DNA from: Gordonia sp. SID5947
GTDB lineage: Bacteria > Actinomycetota > Actinomycetes > Mycobacteriales > Mycobacteriaceae
Assembly (NCBI RefSeq): GCF_009862785.1
Contig: NZ_WWHU01000001.1
Location: 2,976,001-3,040,000 of the forward strand
Direction: 5' to 3'
Length of the DNA stretch: 64,000 nucleotides
Shown here: positions 25,408 through 34,394 of the stretch, one piece after another
Numbering within the stretch: the first letter of the stretch is position 1
Layout of the letters: the number at the start of each line of letters is the position of its first letter
Program-made: the position numbers and the translations under genes
Notes under the pieces: generated by a model
What the model was told of the DNA's origin: nothing
What the model saw: only the letters and a program-made list of their open reading frames with translations
Database searches by the model: none

Positions 25408-26280
25408 ATGGATGACCGACTCACAGCTCTGGCCGGGCGACGCGCGGTGGTCACCGGCGCGACCAACGGACTCGGGATGGCAACCGCACGGGCGTTGGCG
25501 CAGGCAGGTCTCCGGGTGGTGCTCGCCGCACGCAACGTCGAGCTGGGCGAGCAACGAGCCCGCGAGTTCGGCGGAGACTGTGAGGTCTTGCCACTCGACC
25601 TCGCCGATCTTGCCTCGGTTCGGGCGTTCGCGGACGCTCTCGACGGCCCGATCGATTACCTCATCAACAACGCCGGCGTCTTCCCGCACCAGCACCGCCG
25701 CACCGCCGACGGCTTCGAGTTGGGTATCGGGACCAACTTCCTCGGTCCGTTCGCACTGACCAATCTGCTCCTCCCACGCATCGAACGGCAGATCGTGTCG
25801 GTCGCCTCGGATGCGCATCGAGGAGCCAGAGAAATCGACCCGGAAGATCTCGATCTCATCCGGACCCGCTGGACCCCACCGCGATCGTATGCGCGTTCGA
25901 AACTCGCAGTGATGTTGTGGGGACTCGAACTCGACAGGCGACTGCGCGCGGTCGGTTCACCGATCAGCATGATGCTCACGACGCCCGGGTGGGTGGCGTC
26001 CAACATCTCCAACAAACCCCACCTGGGGATCGCCCACAAGCTCGTGCAGGGCGCGGCATCACGTTTCGCCAACGACGTCGACGCCGGTGCACAGACCACC
26101 CTCTACTGCCTGACCGAGCCGATCGCGCCGGGCAGCTACGTCGGCGTCGACGGCATCTGGGGGCTGCGTGGTCAACCTGTCCTGTTCGGACGATCCACGG
26201 CTGCATGTGATTTCGATGCCGCCGCACGACTGTGGGCGAAGGCGGAGAAGCTGACCGGCACCACCTCCCCGATTTCGTAG
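25408..26280 (+). CDS. Short-chain dehydrogenase (retinol dehydrogenase-like)
   Basis: The 290-aa protein has TGATNGLGMATARAL (about 16-30), NNAGVFPHQH (about 85), VSVASDAHRGA (catalytic Ser about 132) and YARSKLAVML (Tyr/Lys about 157-161). The order and the tail GLRGQPVLFGRSTAACDFD recall WW-oxidoreductase/retinol-dehydrogenase-like SDRs, which act on lipophilic alcohols or ketones. It may share a promoter with ogt, 24 bp upstream. Its stop codon is part of the stem of a terminator. Confidence 0.82.
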   Translation: MDDRLTALAGRRAVVTGATNGLGMATARALAQAGLRVVLAARNVELGEQRAREFGGDCEVLPLDLADLASVRAFADALDGPIDYLINNAGVFPHQHRRTADGFELGIGTNFLGPFALTNLLLPRIERQIVSVASDAHRGAREIDPEDLDLIRTRWTPPRSYARSKLAVMLWGLELDRRLRAVGSPISMMLTTPGWVASNISNKPHLGIAHKLVQGAASRFANDVDAGAQTTLYCLTEPIAPGSYVGVDGIWGLRGQPVLFGRSTAACDFDAAARLWAKAEKLTGTTSPIS

Positions 26281-26313
26281 CAGTAGTCCGCGCCCACCGC
26301 GGACTACTGCTAC
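26277..26313. terminator. Bidirectional terminator hairpin
   Basis: A perfect 16-bp stem with a 5-nt loop (core cagtagtccgcg-cccac-cgcggactactg) lies exactly between convergent genes. The left arm includes the SDR stop codon tag (26278-26280). Tracts of T are weak on both sides, as is common in actinobacteria. Confidence 0.75.
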
Positions 26314-26323
26314 CAAACCGCGG

Positions 26324-27550
26324 TCAGAAGTCGAACGCCGAGCGATAACGCGCGTACACGGCATTCACCTCTGCCTCGGTGAGGCCGAAATCCGCCAACT
26401 GATAGGCGTGCACACCGTGGGCGTGCTGGGCGTGGCCGGCGCGGTGCTCCTCCATCCGGGCACGTATGCCGGCGGTCAGGGTCAGCCCGGCCGCAGTGTA
26501 GATGCGATGCACCTGCGCAATCGGGTCCTCGACGAGATCGTCGTAATACACGTCGACGAAGGCAGCCGGCTGTACCGCGCGGACGTCGAGTGCGCGGTCG
26601 ACCATCGTGCCGTTGCGCACCAGCCAGTGCCGCGCAACCTCTTCGGCATCCACGTGGTCACTGAACATCGAATGTCCATGGGCCAGCATGCTGGAGAACG
26701 ACGCGGTGGTTCGCAGCGGATCTCGATGGGTTTGCACGATCACCGCATCCGGGAAGACGTCGAGCAGCGTGTCGAGGTGTTCGAGATGCGCCGGCGTCTT
26801 GAGCACCCAGCGCGGTTGCGGGTTCTGGTCATGGAGAACCTGCAGAAGTGTACGAAGGTACCGGTAGGAACCGTGCATGTCCTGACTCTGCAGCCAATTC
26901 GCGTACGACGGCACCGACAGCATCGCCTCGGGTACCTGCGAGAGCATCGAATACTCCTGCAGCAGAACGTCTTCCTCTGGACCGTCGGCCTCCACCGCGT
27001 GGATCGCGAAGAACCGCGGGTTGAGGTAGCGCAGGGCCAGTTCGGCCATCTTGGTCTGCGCGATGCGCATCGTCGGCGAGCCGGGCTTCTCCCTGCGACG
27101 GGGTAGCAGGTGGAGGACCTCCCACGATCCGACGGCCCGCACGTCTGGATCGGCGGCGATGATGCGGTGCAGCATCGTGGTTCCGCTACGTTGCAGTCCG
27201 GCGATCACGATGGGCGGCTCGATGGCGATGTCGGCGATCTCGGGTCGCTGTCGCAACAGCTCCGCGACACGCAGCCGGGTGGTGAGGATTCCGTGCAACC
27301 TGGCGTGGATCACGAGGGAACCGAAGGTGCTCAGCTGTGATTCGTCGATGATCGACCGGCACAGCACCTCGAGCGCCTCGTCGGCCTGCTCGTCGGCGGT
27401 CCATGGCAGCCCCGTCGCCGCCACGGCGCGTCGCCGGAGCGCGTCGGCCGAGAGGTCGGCGATCGAGACGCCACGGTGGTCGAGCATCGATCCGACGCGG
27501 TTGATCGCCCGGACGGGCCGGCGCCGGAATGGCTCGAACGTGGAGGTCAT
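26324..27550 (-). CDS. PAPS-dependent sulfotransferase family protein
   Basis: The 408-aa protein has the 5'-phosphosulfate loop VIAGLQRSGTTMLHRIIAAD (about 115-134) and the later segment PDAVIVQTHRDPLRTTASFSSML (about 264-286) that binds the 3'-phosphate. Family members move sulfate from PAPS to lipids, sterols or glycans; in mycolic bacteria the Stf type acts on trehalose or lipid acceptors. It lies 19 bp after the DUF1214 gene on the same strand. Acceptor unknown. Confidence 0.83.
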   Translation of the reverse strand: MTSTFEPFRRRPVRAINRVGSMLDHRGVSIADLSADALRRRAVAATGLPWTADEQADEALEVLCRSIIDESQLSTFGSLVIHARLHGILTTRLRVAELLRQRPEIADIAIEPPIVIAGLQRSGTTMLHRIIAADPDVRAVGSWEVLHLLPRRREKPGSPTMRIAQTKMAELALRYLNPRFFAIHAVEADGPEEDVLLQEYSMLSQVPEAMLSVPSYANWLQSQDMHGSYRYLRTLLQVLHDQNPQPRWVLKTPAHLEHLDTLLDVFPDAVIVQTHRDPLRTTASFSSMLAHGHSMFSDHVDAEEVARHWLVRNGTMVDRALDVRAVQPAAFVDVYYDDLVEDPIAQVHRIYTAAGLTLTAGIRARMEEHRAGHAQHAHGVHAYQLADFGLTEAEVNAVYARYRSAFDF

Positions 27551-27569
27551 CGCGTTGTCACGATCGGAC

Positions 27570-28757
27570 TCAATCCAGCTGTGCCAGTTCGGCGGTCGTC
27601 ACGACCCTGGTCCGAGGTTGCGGATGGGTCGACGCGCGGATCCAGCGGAAGGTCATACCGCCGCAGTCGTGGCCGGTGGTGTCGATCCAGTTGGGCTGTC
27701 CCGGATCCCGATGCGCGACGATGATCCGCACGGTGCCGTCGGGACGGTATGCCGCGGTGTGCTTGTTGACGTGCACCTGGTGATACCGATAGTCGAGGGA
27801 CTCCATCCAGTGGTTGTCGAGCTGGAAGTTCCACCCGTCGCAGTCCGGGATCTCGCTCTCGATGACCAACGCCTCGTCGGGTCCGAGCCGCCAATAGCTG
27901 TGGTAGTAGATGATGTTCGGATCACCACCGGCCTTGGTGGAGCGTTCGGGATCGAACATCGGCAGCTCGTTGGTGTGCTTCTGGAAGTCGCGTGCCCATT
28001 TTGCGAACAGCATCGACGCGCCGGCAACGAGCAGGCTCGCCTTGCCGAGCCCGGCGTCGAGCTGCGCCGGTGTCAACGGCGCGGGTGATGCCGAGCCGTC
28101 GAGCAGTTCGATGTGCAGATCGGCCGGCACCTCGTTGGCACGGTCGGCAAAGGTCTGCCGGACGATGAGCAGCCCCGTCGCCGGGGACATCGACAACCAG
28201 TTCCCTTCGTGTTCGGTGGCGCTCAGGACGAGTTCGAATCGACCGTCGGGCCCGATGTCGAGGTCTGCGGCCTCCACGTAGCCGGTGGTCGGCATCTGAC
28301 CGCCCTCGCCGTAATTGCCTTCCTGGGTTCCGAATCCGAGGTAGTCGACGGTGCCGCGGGTGCCGGTGATGCGGTAGTCGAGCGTGCCGTCGATCGTGGC
28401 GTTGAGATAGTGATTGTCCGGGTTGTCGGATCCCATCTTGGCGGTTTCGTGGATCATCCGGCGCAACACCGGAGCCTGTGGATCGGCGTACTCCACGAAG
28501 GCCTCGAGTCCCGCCCGCGTCAATCTGCTCAGGTAGCGGTAGCCCTCGGCCTGGGTCAGCGGGTCGGTGGGCGTTCCGGGGAAGACGATCGCCGCACCTG
28601 CCGACTTCAGGGTGTCACAGAACTCGTCCCACGAGGTGCCGGCCGCGACCCGCTGTTCGGCGACACTGTCCGGCGTCTGCCCGCGTAGTTTGAGATAGGC
28701 CACCCGCGCCTTCTTGAACTGACCCAGTGCGGCTGTCGCGATCGTCCGTCCGTTCAT
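27570..28757 (-). CDS. DUF1214 domain protein
   Basis: The 395-aa protein has the DUF1214-type C-terminal half (YYHSYWRLGPDEALVIESEI, then WNFQLDNHWMESLDYRYHQV and HVNKHTAAY), a beta-rich fold of unknown activity. I start at ATG 28755-28757, with AAAGGTGGG just upstream; a longer start at 28793 is possible. It is followed after 19 bp by the sulfotransferase gene, and the divergent neighbour encodes an acyl-CoA dehydrogenase. Such DUF1214 proteins often sit in lipid or steroid clusters. No function is assigned. Confidence 0.78.
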   Translation of the reverse strand: MNGRTIATAALGQFKKARVAYLKLRGQTPDSVAEQRVAAGTSWDEFCDTLKSAGAAIVFPGTPTDPLTQAEGYRYLSRLTRAGLEAFVEYADPQAPVLRRMIHETAKMGSDNPDNHYLNATIDGTLDYRITGTRGTVDYLGFGTQEGNYGEGGQMPTTGYVEAADLDIGPDGRFELVLSATEHEGNWLSMSPATGLLIVRQTFADRANEVPADLHIELLDGSASPAPLTPAQLDAGLGKASLLVAGASMLFAKWARDFQKHTNELPMFDPERSTKAGGDPNIIYYHSYWRLGPDEALVIESEIPDCDGWNFQLDNHWMESLDYRYHQVHVNKHTAAYRPDGTVRIIVAHRDPGQPNWIDTTGHDCGGMTFRWIRASTHPQPRTRVVTTAELAQLD

Positions 28758-28790
28758 CGCCCACCTTTCATGTCGGGTGCATCCATGCTC

Positions 28791-28900
28791 CACCCAACCA
28801 CCAACCGCTGGTCGAGTGACGGCGAACGACCGGCCGGGTCACACCCAACCGCTGGTCGAGTGGCGGCCAACGAAGTGAGTCGCGTATCGAGACCCCCACC
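28791..28900. repeat. Interspersed/tandem repeat in divergent promoter
   Basis: Two partial units both contain aaccgctggtcgagtg (28803-28818 and 28847-28862). The second continues to gtatcgagac, giving the same core as the element at 1399-1480 in inverted orientation. It occupies most of the 177 bp between divergent genes, so it may affect their promoters. Copies elsewhere in the genome are expected. Confidence 0.55.
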
Positions 28901-28934
28901 ACCGCACCAGCCCACACCGGTTATCGTGCAGGTC

Positions 28935-30086
28935 ATGCCCGATCCGCGTCTGGTCCCGCCGATCATCGACGACCCCGCCGAACATCACGCGCTACGCGTC
29001 GAGGTCCGGGAGTTCGTCGACGAGCAGCGTGCTGCCGGACGGATCGACCGCGACGTCGACAGCTGGCTGACGGGCTGGGACGAAGACTTCACCCGCGCGC
29101 TGGCCGAACGTGGATGGCTCGGGATGACCGTGCCGGTCGAGTACGGCGGCCACGGCCTCGACGCCACTCAGCGTTTCGTCGTGACCGAGGAACTCCTGGC
29201 CGCGGGCGCACCGGTCGCGGCTCATTGGATCGCCGACCGCCAGATCGTCCCGTCGCTGCTGAAGTACGGGACCGAGGAACAGAAGCGCGACTATCTCCCG
29301 AGGATCGCCGCCGGCACCTGCTACTTCGCCATCGGGATGAGCGAACCCGACTCGGGTTCCGATCTGGCCAGCGTCCGTACCAGGGCGACCCGGGTCGACG
29401 GCGGGTGGTCCATCACCGGGACCAAGGTGTGGACCTCCGGCGCCCATCTCGCTGAAGCGTTCATCTGCCTCACCCGTTCCGAGCCCCTCGACACCTCCCA
29501 TCGACATCGCGGGCTGAGCCAGTTCATCGTCGATCTGGATCGCTCCGGTGTCGACATCCGCCCGATCCGGTCGATGGATGGTCGACATCACTTCAATGAA
29601 GTGATCCTCGACGACGTGTTCGTCCCCGAGTCGAAGCTGTTCGGCACCCTCGGCGAGGGGTGGAGCCAGGTCACGTCGGAGCTGGCCTTCGAACGCAGCG
29701 GGCCCGAACGGTTTCTGTCGACGTTCCCGCTGCTGGCCGAAACGGCCGAACAGATGTCCGGGGGGACCCTGCCCCGGCACCCCGATCTCGGCCGCTACGT
29801 CGCGCGGGTCGCCGGACTGCATCAGATGTCGACGGCCGTAGCCGGCGCGCTCGCCCGGCGCGAGCCCGCCGACACCGCTGCCGCGGTCGTCAAGGTGCTG
29901 GGTACCACCACCGAGGGTGATATCGCCGACTGGGCCGATGTGCTCAGCGACCACGCCGATCCTGTCCTCGCCGAACATCGCCGGATGGTGGACGCCGCCG
30001 TCGTGCAGCGCCCGGGATTCACGCTGCGCGGCGGGACCAACGAGGTGTTGCGCGGAGTGATCGCCCGCGGACTGGGGCTGCGATGA
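28935..30086 (+). CDS. Acyl-CoA dehydrogenase
   Basis: The 383-aa flavoprotein has the family signature CYFAIGMSEPDSGSDLASVR (about 128-147), VWTSGAHLAEAFICL and the C-terminal RGGTNEVLRGVIARGLGLR. It oxidises an acyl-CoA to the enoyl-CoA with FAD. The ATG at 28935 was preferred to an upstream in-frame ATG (28770) that lies in repeat DNA. The stop overlaps the next acyl-CoA dehydrogenase start (ATGA), so the two probably form one heteromeric enzyme, as known for steroid and branched substrates in mycolic actinobacteria. Confidence 0.88.
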   Translation: MPDPRLVPPIIDDPAEHHALRVEVREFVDEQRAAGRIDRDVDSWLTGWDEDFTRALAERGWLGMTVPVEYGGHGLDATQRFVVTEELLAAGAPVAAHWIADRQIVPSLLKYGTEEQKRDYLPRIAAGTCYFAIGMSEPDSGSDLASVRTRATRVDGGWSITGTKVWTSGAHLAEAFICLTRSEPLDTSHRHRGLSQFIVDLDRSGVDIRPIRSMDGRHHFNEVILDDVFVPESKLFGTLGEGWSQVTSELAFERSGPERFLSTFPLLAETAEQMSGGTLPRHPDLGRYVARVAGLHQMSTAVAGALARREPADTAAAVVKVLGTTTEGDIADWADVLSDHADPVLAEHRRMVDAAVVQRPGFTLRGGTNEVLRGVIARGLGLR

Positions 30087-31123
30087 GCGCCGGCACCGAG
30101 GTCGACCGCGAACTCACAGACCTGCTGGCTGCGGTCTTCGCCGCGCACCGGGAACGCACGCGCACCGCCGCCTCCACGGACCGCGATCCCGGCGCCTGGG
30201 ATGAGGATCTGTGGCAACAACTCTCCGACCTCGGGCTCGCCCGTCTCACCGGCGACGAGGAGAGCGGCGGTAGTGGCGCCGATTGGTTCGCAGCGGCAGC
30301 ACTGCTGCGCGCCGCGGCCGCGCACGGGGTTCGCACACCGATCGTGGAGCATGACCTGCTGGCATGTTGGTTGCTGACCGAGGCAGGTCTCCCCGTCGAC
30401 GATGCGCGTCGGTCGGCATGTGTCGTCGACCCGCACGGAACGGCACGAGATGTCGGCTGGGCCGCGGGCGCGGAGCGAGTCGTCGTCGCCTGGCCGTCCG
30501 GAGACACCTACCGGGTCGCGGACGTCGACGTCTCGGATCTGGACATCACCGCAGGCGCCAACGTGGCCGGTGAGCCCCGGGATGCTGTTGTCGCGCGGCT
30601 TGATTCGCTCGCCGGCACCGAGGTCGGTACAACAGTCATCGAACGATTCCGGTTGCGCGGCGCGGTGGCACGCGCCGTCCAGACCTGCGCCGCGCTCGAA
30701 CGCACCCTCGACCTCACCGGCAGGCACGCCGTGGAGCGTGAGCAGTTCGGTCGGCCGCTCGCCCGATTCCAGGCCGTCACGAACCTCGTCGCCGACATCG
30801 CCGCCGAGACCTCACTGGCCCGAGCCACGACGGAGTCCGCTCTCACCGCAGCCGTGCGATCGGATTGGTCCGCACCCAATCTGAAGTTTCTCGTCGCCGT
30901 GGCGCGCTCGTGCACCGGACGCGCGACGTCCACGGTGGTCCGCCACGCCCATCAGGTCCACGGCGCCATCGGGACGACGCACGAGCACCCACTGCACGAG
31001 GTCACGCTGCCCGCACTCGCGTGGCGCTCGGAGTTCGGGTCGGTCCACGAATGGGAACAGATCGTCGCCGATGCCGCCCGCGACGCCGGCGCCGACGGAC
31101 TGTGGCCGCTCATCGCCGGATGA
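30083..31123 (+). CDS. Acyl-CoA dehydrogenase, partner subunit
   Basis: The 346-aa protein is a divergent acyl-CoA dehydrogenase. The C-terminal helix bundle is clear (RTLDLTGRHAVEREQFGRPL about 213-232; HQVHGAIGTTHEHPLHEVTL about 290-309), while the N-terminal two thirds are weakly conserved. Start and stop overlap the preceding gene by 4 nt. In heteromeric FadE pairs one subunit supplies the catalytic base and the other helps bind FAD; that split is inferred here. The neighbouring sulfotransferase and DUF1214 genes point to lipid or sterol metabolism. Confidence 0.82.
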   Translation: MSAGTEVDRELTDLLAAVFAAHRERTRTAASTDRDPGAWDEDLWQQLSDLGLARLTGDEESGGSGADWFAAAALLRAAAAHGVRTPIVEHDLLACWLLTEAGLPVDDARRSACVVDPHGTARDVGWAAGAERVVVAWPSGDTYRVADVDVSDLDITAGANVAGEPRDAVVARLDSLAGTEVGTTVIERFRLRGAVARAVQTCAALERTLDLTGRHAVEREQFGRPLARFQAVTNLVADIAAETSLARATTESALTAAVRSDWSAPNLKFLVAVARSCTGRATSTVVRHAHQVHGAIGTTHEHPLHEVTLPALAWRSEFGSVHEWEQIVADAARDAGADGLWPLIAG

Positions 31124-31262
31124 GTGTCGCCGTGCTCGACAACCGGCATCCGGTGATCGTCTCCGTCAGGGATCCATCCACTTCGGCGTCGGTGACGAAC
31201 AACCCGTGTCCGGACACCTGCCGGGCTCCTACGTCATGGAGCCGGCGAAGGGAGGCACTCAC

Positions 31263-31802
31263 ATGACCGACGACCTCGTCGTGCTCATCGACGCCGACGG
31301 GCGACCGGACGGCACGGCACCGCGAGGCACCGTCCACGGCCCGCACACCCCTCTTCACCTGGCGTTCTCCTGCCATCTCATCGACTCCGGCGGCCGTATT
31401 CTGATGACCCGCCGGGCATTGTCGAAGACCACGTGGCCCGGTGTCTGGACCAACTCGTTCTGTGGCCATCCGCGTCCCGGCGAGGACATCGAGGACGCGG
31501 TCCGACGCTACGCACCGCGCGAATTGGGCCTCGACATCACCGACGTCGTCCCGGCACTCCCCGAGTTCCGCTACCGGGCGGTCGACGCCGGCGGGGTGGT
31601 GGAGAACGAGATCTGCCCGGTCTTCCGGGCGCACCCGGTCGGGACCCCCCAACCGAACCCGGCCGAGGTGATGGACATGGTGTGGGCGCCGATCGACGAC
31701 GTCTGGGAATCCGCGCAACGCACTCCATGGGTGTTCAGCCCGTGGTTCGTCGACCAGGTGCATGCTCTCGGCCCGAGGCCGTACCTCGAGGAGGAATCGT
31801 GA
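31263..31802 (+). CDS. idi: Isopentenyl-diphosphate delta-isomerase (type I)
   Basis: The 179-aa Nudix-fold enzyme interconverts isopentenyl and dimethylallyl diphosphate. The catalytic Cys lies in WTNSFCGHPRPGED (about 58-71) and the catalytic Glu in GVVENEICPVF (about 110-120). The ATG has GGGAGG about 9 nt upstream. It heads the carotenoid operon and its stop overlaps the crtB GTG start (GTGA). It supplies dimethylallyl diphosphate for geranylgeranyl diphosphate. Confidence 0.93.
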   Translation: MTDDLVVLIDADGRPDGTAPRGTVHGPHTPLHLAFSCHLIDSGGRILMTRRALSKTTWPGVWTNSFCGHPRPGEDIEDAVRRYAPRELGLDITDVVPALPEFRYRAVDAGGVVENEICPVFRAHPVGTPQPNPAEVMDMVWAPIDDVWESAQRTPWVFSPWFVDQVHALGPRPYLEEES

Positions 31803-32719
31803 ACCCCGTGATGCGCCTGGGCCGAACCGCCGAGTCGGCGACGCCCGCCTTCCGCCACTACGACGAGGTGGCCGCGCAGAGCGCCGCACTCGTCATCCGC
31901 TCCTACTCGAGTTCGTTCGGACTCGCCTCGCGACTCCTTGCGCCCCCGATCCGACGCGACGTCCACAACATCTACGCACTCGTCCGCCTGGCCGACGAGA
32001 TCGTCGACGCCCCACGACCCGAGCAATCCGTCGAGCAACGTCGCCACGCGCTCGACGCACTCGCCGCCGATGTGGCCGCAGCGCTGGCCTCGGGCTGGAG
32101 CACCAACCTCGTGGTGCATGCGTTCGCCCGGACCGCACGCCGCACCGGGATCGACGACGCACTCGTCGATCCGTTCTTCACATCGATGCGAGCCGACCTC
32201 GACTGCACCGTCCACGACGAGAACAGCCTCGCCGCCTACATCTACGGTTCCGCGGAGGTCGTCGGATTGATGTGTGTCCACGCATTTTTGGCAGAGCAGC
32301 CACACCGCAAGGCGCGCTATGACCAACTGGCCCCGGGCGCTCGTCGTCTGGGAGCCGCGTTCCAGAAGATCAACTTCCTCCGCGACCTCGCCCAGGACGA
32401 TCACGACCTCGGCCGCCGCTATCTGATCGGACTGGAAGCCGACCATCCCTCGCGCGACGCCTGGACCCGCTGGCTCGACGACATCGATGGCGACCTCACC
32501 GCTGCGGCACGGGCGATACCGCTTCTCCCCGGTGGGACCCGAGTCGCGGTCTGTACCGTTCACGATCTGTTCGCCGAACTCGCACGGCGTCTGCGCGCCA
32601 CCCCACCCGAGGTGGCCTGCCGCACCCGTGTCCGTGTGTCGACACCGGCCAAGGCGCGCATCGCCGCGGCCGCCACCATGCGCCGTGGCGTCCCCTCGAC
32701 GGCCGGACCGGCGGCGTGA
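31799..32719 (+). CDS. crtB: Phytoene synthase
   Basis: The 306-aa squalene/phytoene synthase condenses two geranylgeranyl diphosphates. The first Asp-rich site is RLADEIVDAPRP (about 63-74) and the second is NFLRDLAQDDHDLGRRYL (about 195-212). The SSFGLASRLLAPPIR start region is also typical. The GTG at 31799 overlaps the idi stop and the stop overlaps crtI. The protein acts at the membrane surface. Confidence in the enzyme class is high. Confidence 0.93.
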   Translation: MNPVMRLGRTAESATPAFRHYDEVAAQSAALVIRSYSSSFGLASRLLAPPIRRDVHNIYALVRLADEIVDAPRPEQSVEQRRHALDALAADVAAALASGWSTNLVVHAFARTARRTGIDDALVDPFFTSMRADLDCTVHDENSLAAYIYGSAEVVGLMCVHAFLAEQPHRKARYDQLAPGARRLGAAFQKINFLRDLAQDDHDLGRRYLIGLEADHPSRDAWTRWLDDIDGDLTAAARAIPLLPGGTRVAVCTVHDLFAELARRLRATPPEVACRTRVRVSTPAKARIAAAATMRRGVPSTAGPAA

Positions 32720-34308
32720 CCGACATGTCGGGACGACGCATCGTGATCATCGGCGGCGGTGTGGCCGGTCTGGCCACCGCGGCGCTGCTCGCCGAGGACG
32801 GTCACGAAGTGACGCTGGTGGAGAAGAACGACGAGGTGGGCGGGCGCGCGGGCTCGTGGGAGAAGGAGGGGTTCCGGTTCGACACCGGACCGTCCTGGTG
32901 GCTGATGCCGGAGGTCTTCGACCACTTCTTCCGGCTGCTCGGTACGAGCACCGAGGAACAGATCGACCTCGTCCGCCTCGACCCCGGCTATCGGGTCTTC
33001 TTCGAGGGTATCGCCGACAGCATCGACATCACCGGCGACGAGGACCGCAACCGCTCGCTTTTCGAGTCGATCGAACCAGGCGCAGGCGCCGCCCTGACGG
33101 ACTATCTTGCGTCGGCGCGCGAAGTGTACGACCTTGCCGTGCAACGATTCCTCTACACGAACTTCGACACCACGGGCGCCTACACCGGACTCCCGGTACT
33201 GCGGCATGCGGCCACCTTGATCCGCCTGCTGACCACCACCCTCGACGCCCATGTGCGACAACGGTTCTCCGACCGCAGGCTCCGGCAGATCCTCGGGTAC
33301 CCGGCGGTGTTCCTCGGATCGTCGCCGGACCGGACACCCGCGATGTATCACCTGATGAGTTGGCTCGACCTCGCCGATGGGGTCCGCTATCCCGACGGCG
33401 GGTTCGTCCGGCTGCCGGAAGCATTGTCGGCGTTGGCCGCCGAGCGGGGCGTCAAGGTGCACACCGGTTGTGCCGCCACCGCGATCATCACCACGCCACG
33501 GACCCGCCGATTCCCGCGCGGACCGCGCGCAGCTGTGGCCGGGGTTCGCGTCCGTGATGCCGACGGGACCGAGCAGGAACTGCCTGCCGACATCGTCGTG
33601 GGCGCCGCCGATCTGCATCACGTGGAGACCCGGCTCCTCTCGCGCGAGCTGCAGACCTTTCCCGAGCGACGGTGGGAGCGCGCAGTGTCCGGCCCGGGAG
33701 CGGTGCTCGTGTTCCTCGGGGTCCGCGGTGCGACACCGCAGCTGAGTCATCACTCGCTCTTCTTCACCGCCGACTGGACGAGAAACTTCGACGCCATCTT
33801 CGAAACACCCACCCGGATACCCGATCCCGCGTCACTGTACGTCTGTCGGCCGTCGGCGACGGACTCGACGGTGGCACCCGACGGTCACGAGAATCTCTTT
33901 CTCCTGGTACCGGTTCCGCCGGACCCGGGGTTGGGAGCAGGCGGTGTCGACCGGGAGGGCGACCACCTGATCGAGGAGACTGCCGACCGGGCCATCGATC
34001 TGGTCGCGCAGTGGGCCGGCATACCCGACCTCGCCGAGCGGATCGTGGTACGGCGGACCATGGGGCCGGCGGACTTCGTCGCAGATCTGAACTCCTGGTC
34101 CGGTGGTGCCCTCGGGCCCGCCCACACGCTCGGACAGAGCGCGTTCTTCCGCGCATCGAATCGTTCACGCAAGGTCGACGGCCTGCTCTACGCCGGATCG
34201 AGTACCACCCCCGGCATCGGCCTACCGATGTGCCTCATCAGCGCCGAGTTGGTACGCAAGAGGATTCGCAGGGACACGTCGGTGGGACCGTCGGCGTACC
34301 CTTCGTGA
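32716..34308 (+). CDS. crtI: Phytoene desaturase (CrtI family)
   Basis: The 530-aa flavoenzyme begins IVIIGGGVAGLATAALLAED (FAD loop) with NDEVGGRAGSWEKEGFRFDTGP, and ends with YAGSSTTPGIGLPMCLISAE, the C-terminal CrtI signature. It introduces double bonds into phytoene, giving neurosporene or lycopene. The GTG start overlaps the crtB stop. It is the last plus-strand gene of the cluster, converging on a second CrtI-family gene with short tandem repeats between. Confidence 0.92.
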   Translation: MTDMSGRRIVIIGGGVAGLATAALLAEDGHEVTLVEKNDEVGGRAGSWEKEGFRFDTGPSWWLMPEVFDHFFRLLGTSTEEQIDLVRLDPGYRVFFEGIADSIDITGDEDRNRSLFESIEPGAGAALTDYLASAREVYDLAVQRFLYTNFDTTGAYTGLPVLRHAATLIRLLTTTLDAHVRQRFSDRRLRQILGYPAVFLGSSPDRTPAMYHLMSWLDLADGVRYPDGGFVRLPEALSALAAERGVKVHTGCAATAIITTPRTRRFPRGPRAAVAGVRVRDADGTEQELPADIVVGAADLHHVETRLLSRELQTFPERRWERAVSGPGAVLVFLGVRGATPQLSHHSLFFTADWTRNFDAIFETPTRIPDPASLYVCRPSATDSTVAPDGHENLFLLVPVPPDPGLGAGGVDREGDHLIEETADRAIDLVAQWAGIPDLAERIVVRRTMGPADFVADLNSWSGGALGPAHTLGQSAFFRASNRSRKVDGLLYAGSSTTPGIGLPMCLISAELVRKRIRRDTSVGPSAYPS

Positions 34309-34380
34309 CGCTTCGCTCCTCAGGGGGCAGAAAACGTTCGCACCTCAGGAGGCAGAAAGCGTTCGCTCCTCAGAGAACGG
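34309..34380. repeat. About 25-bp tandem direct repeat, nearly three copies
   Basis: Units begin cgcttcgctcctcagggggc (34309), cgttcgcacctcaggaggca (34335) and cgttcgctcctcagagaacg (34360), each with a gcag-A-rich tail where complete. The array fills the gap between convergent crtI and crtD-like genes. Purpose unknown. Confidence 0.65.
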
Positions 34381-34394
34381 GGCGAGTGATGCGG

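Noticed and set aside
26281..26310. Relation of the 26.28-kb repeat (agtagtcc) to the amine-cluster motif
   Set aside because: It resembles CAGTAG-C by chance but is a long perfect stem at a convergent gene end, so it is a terminator.
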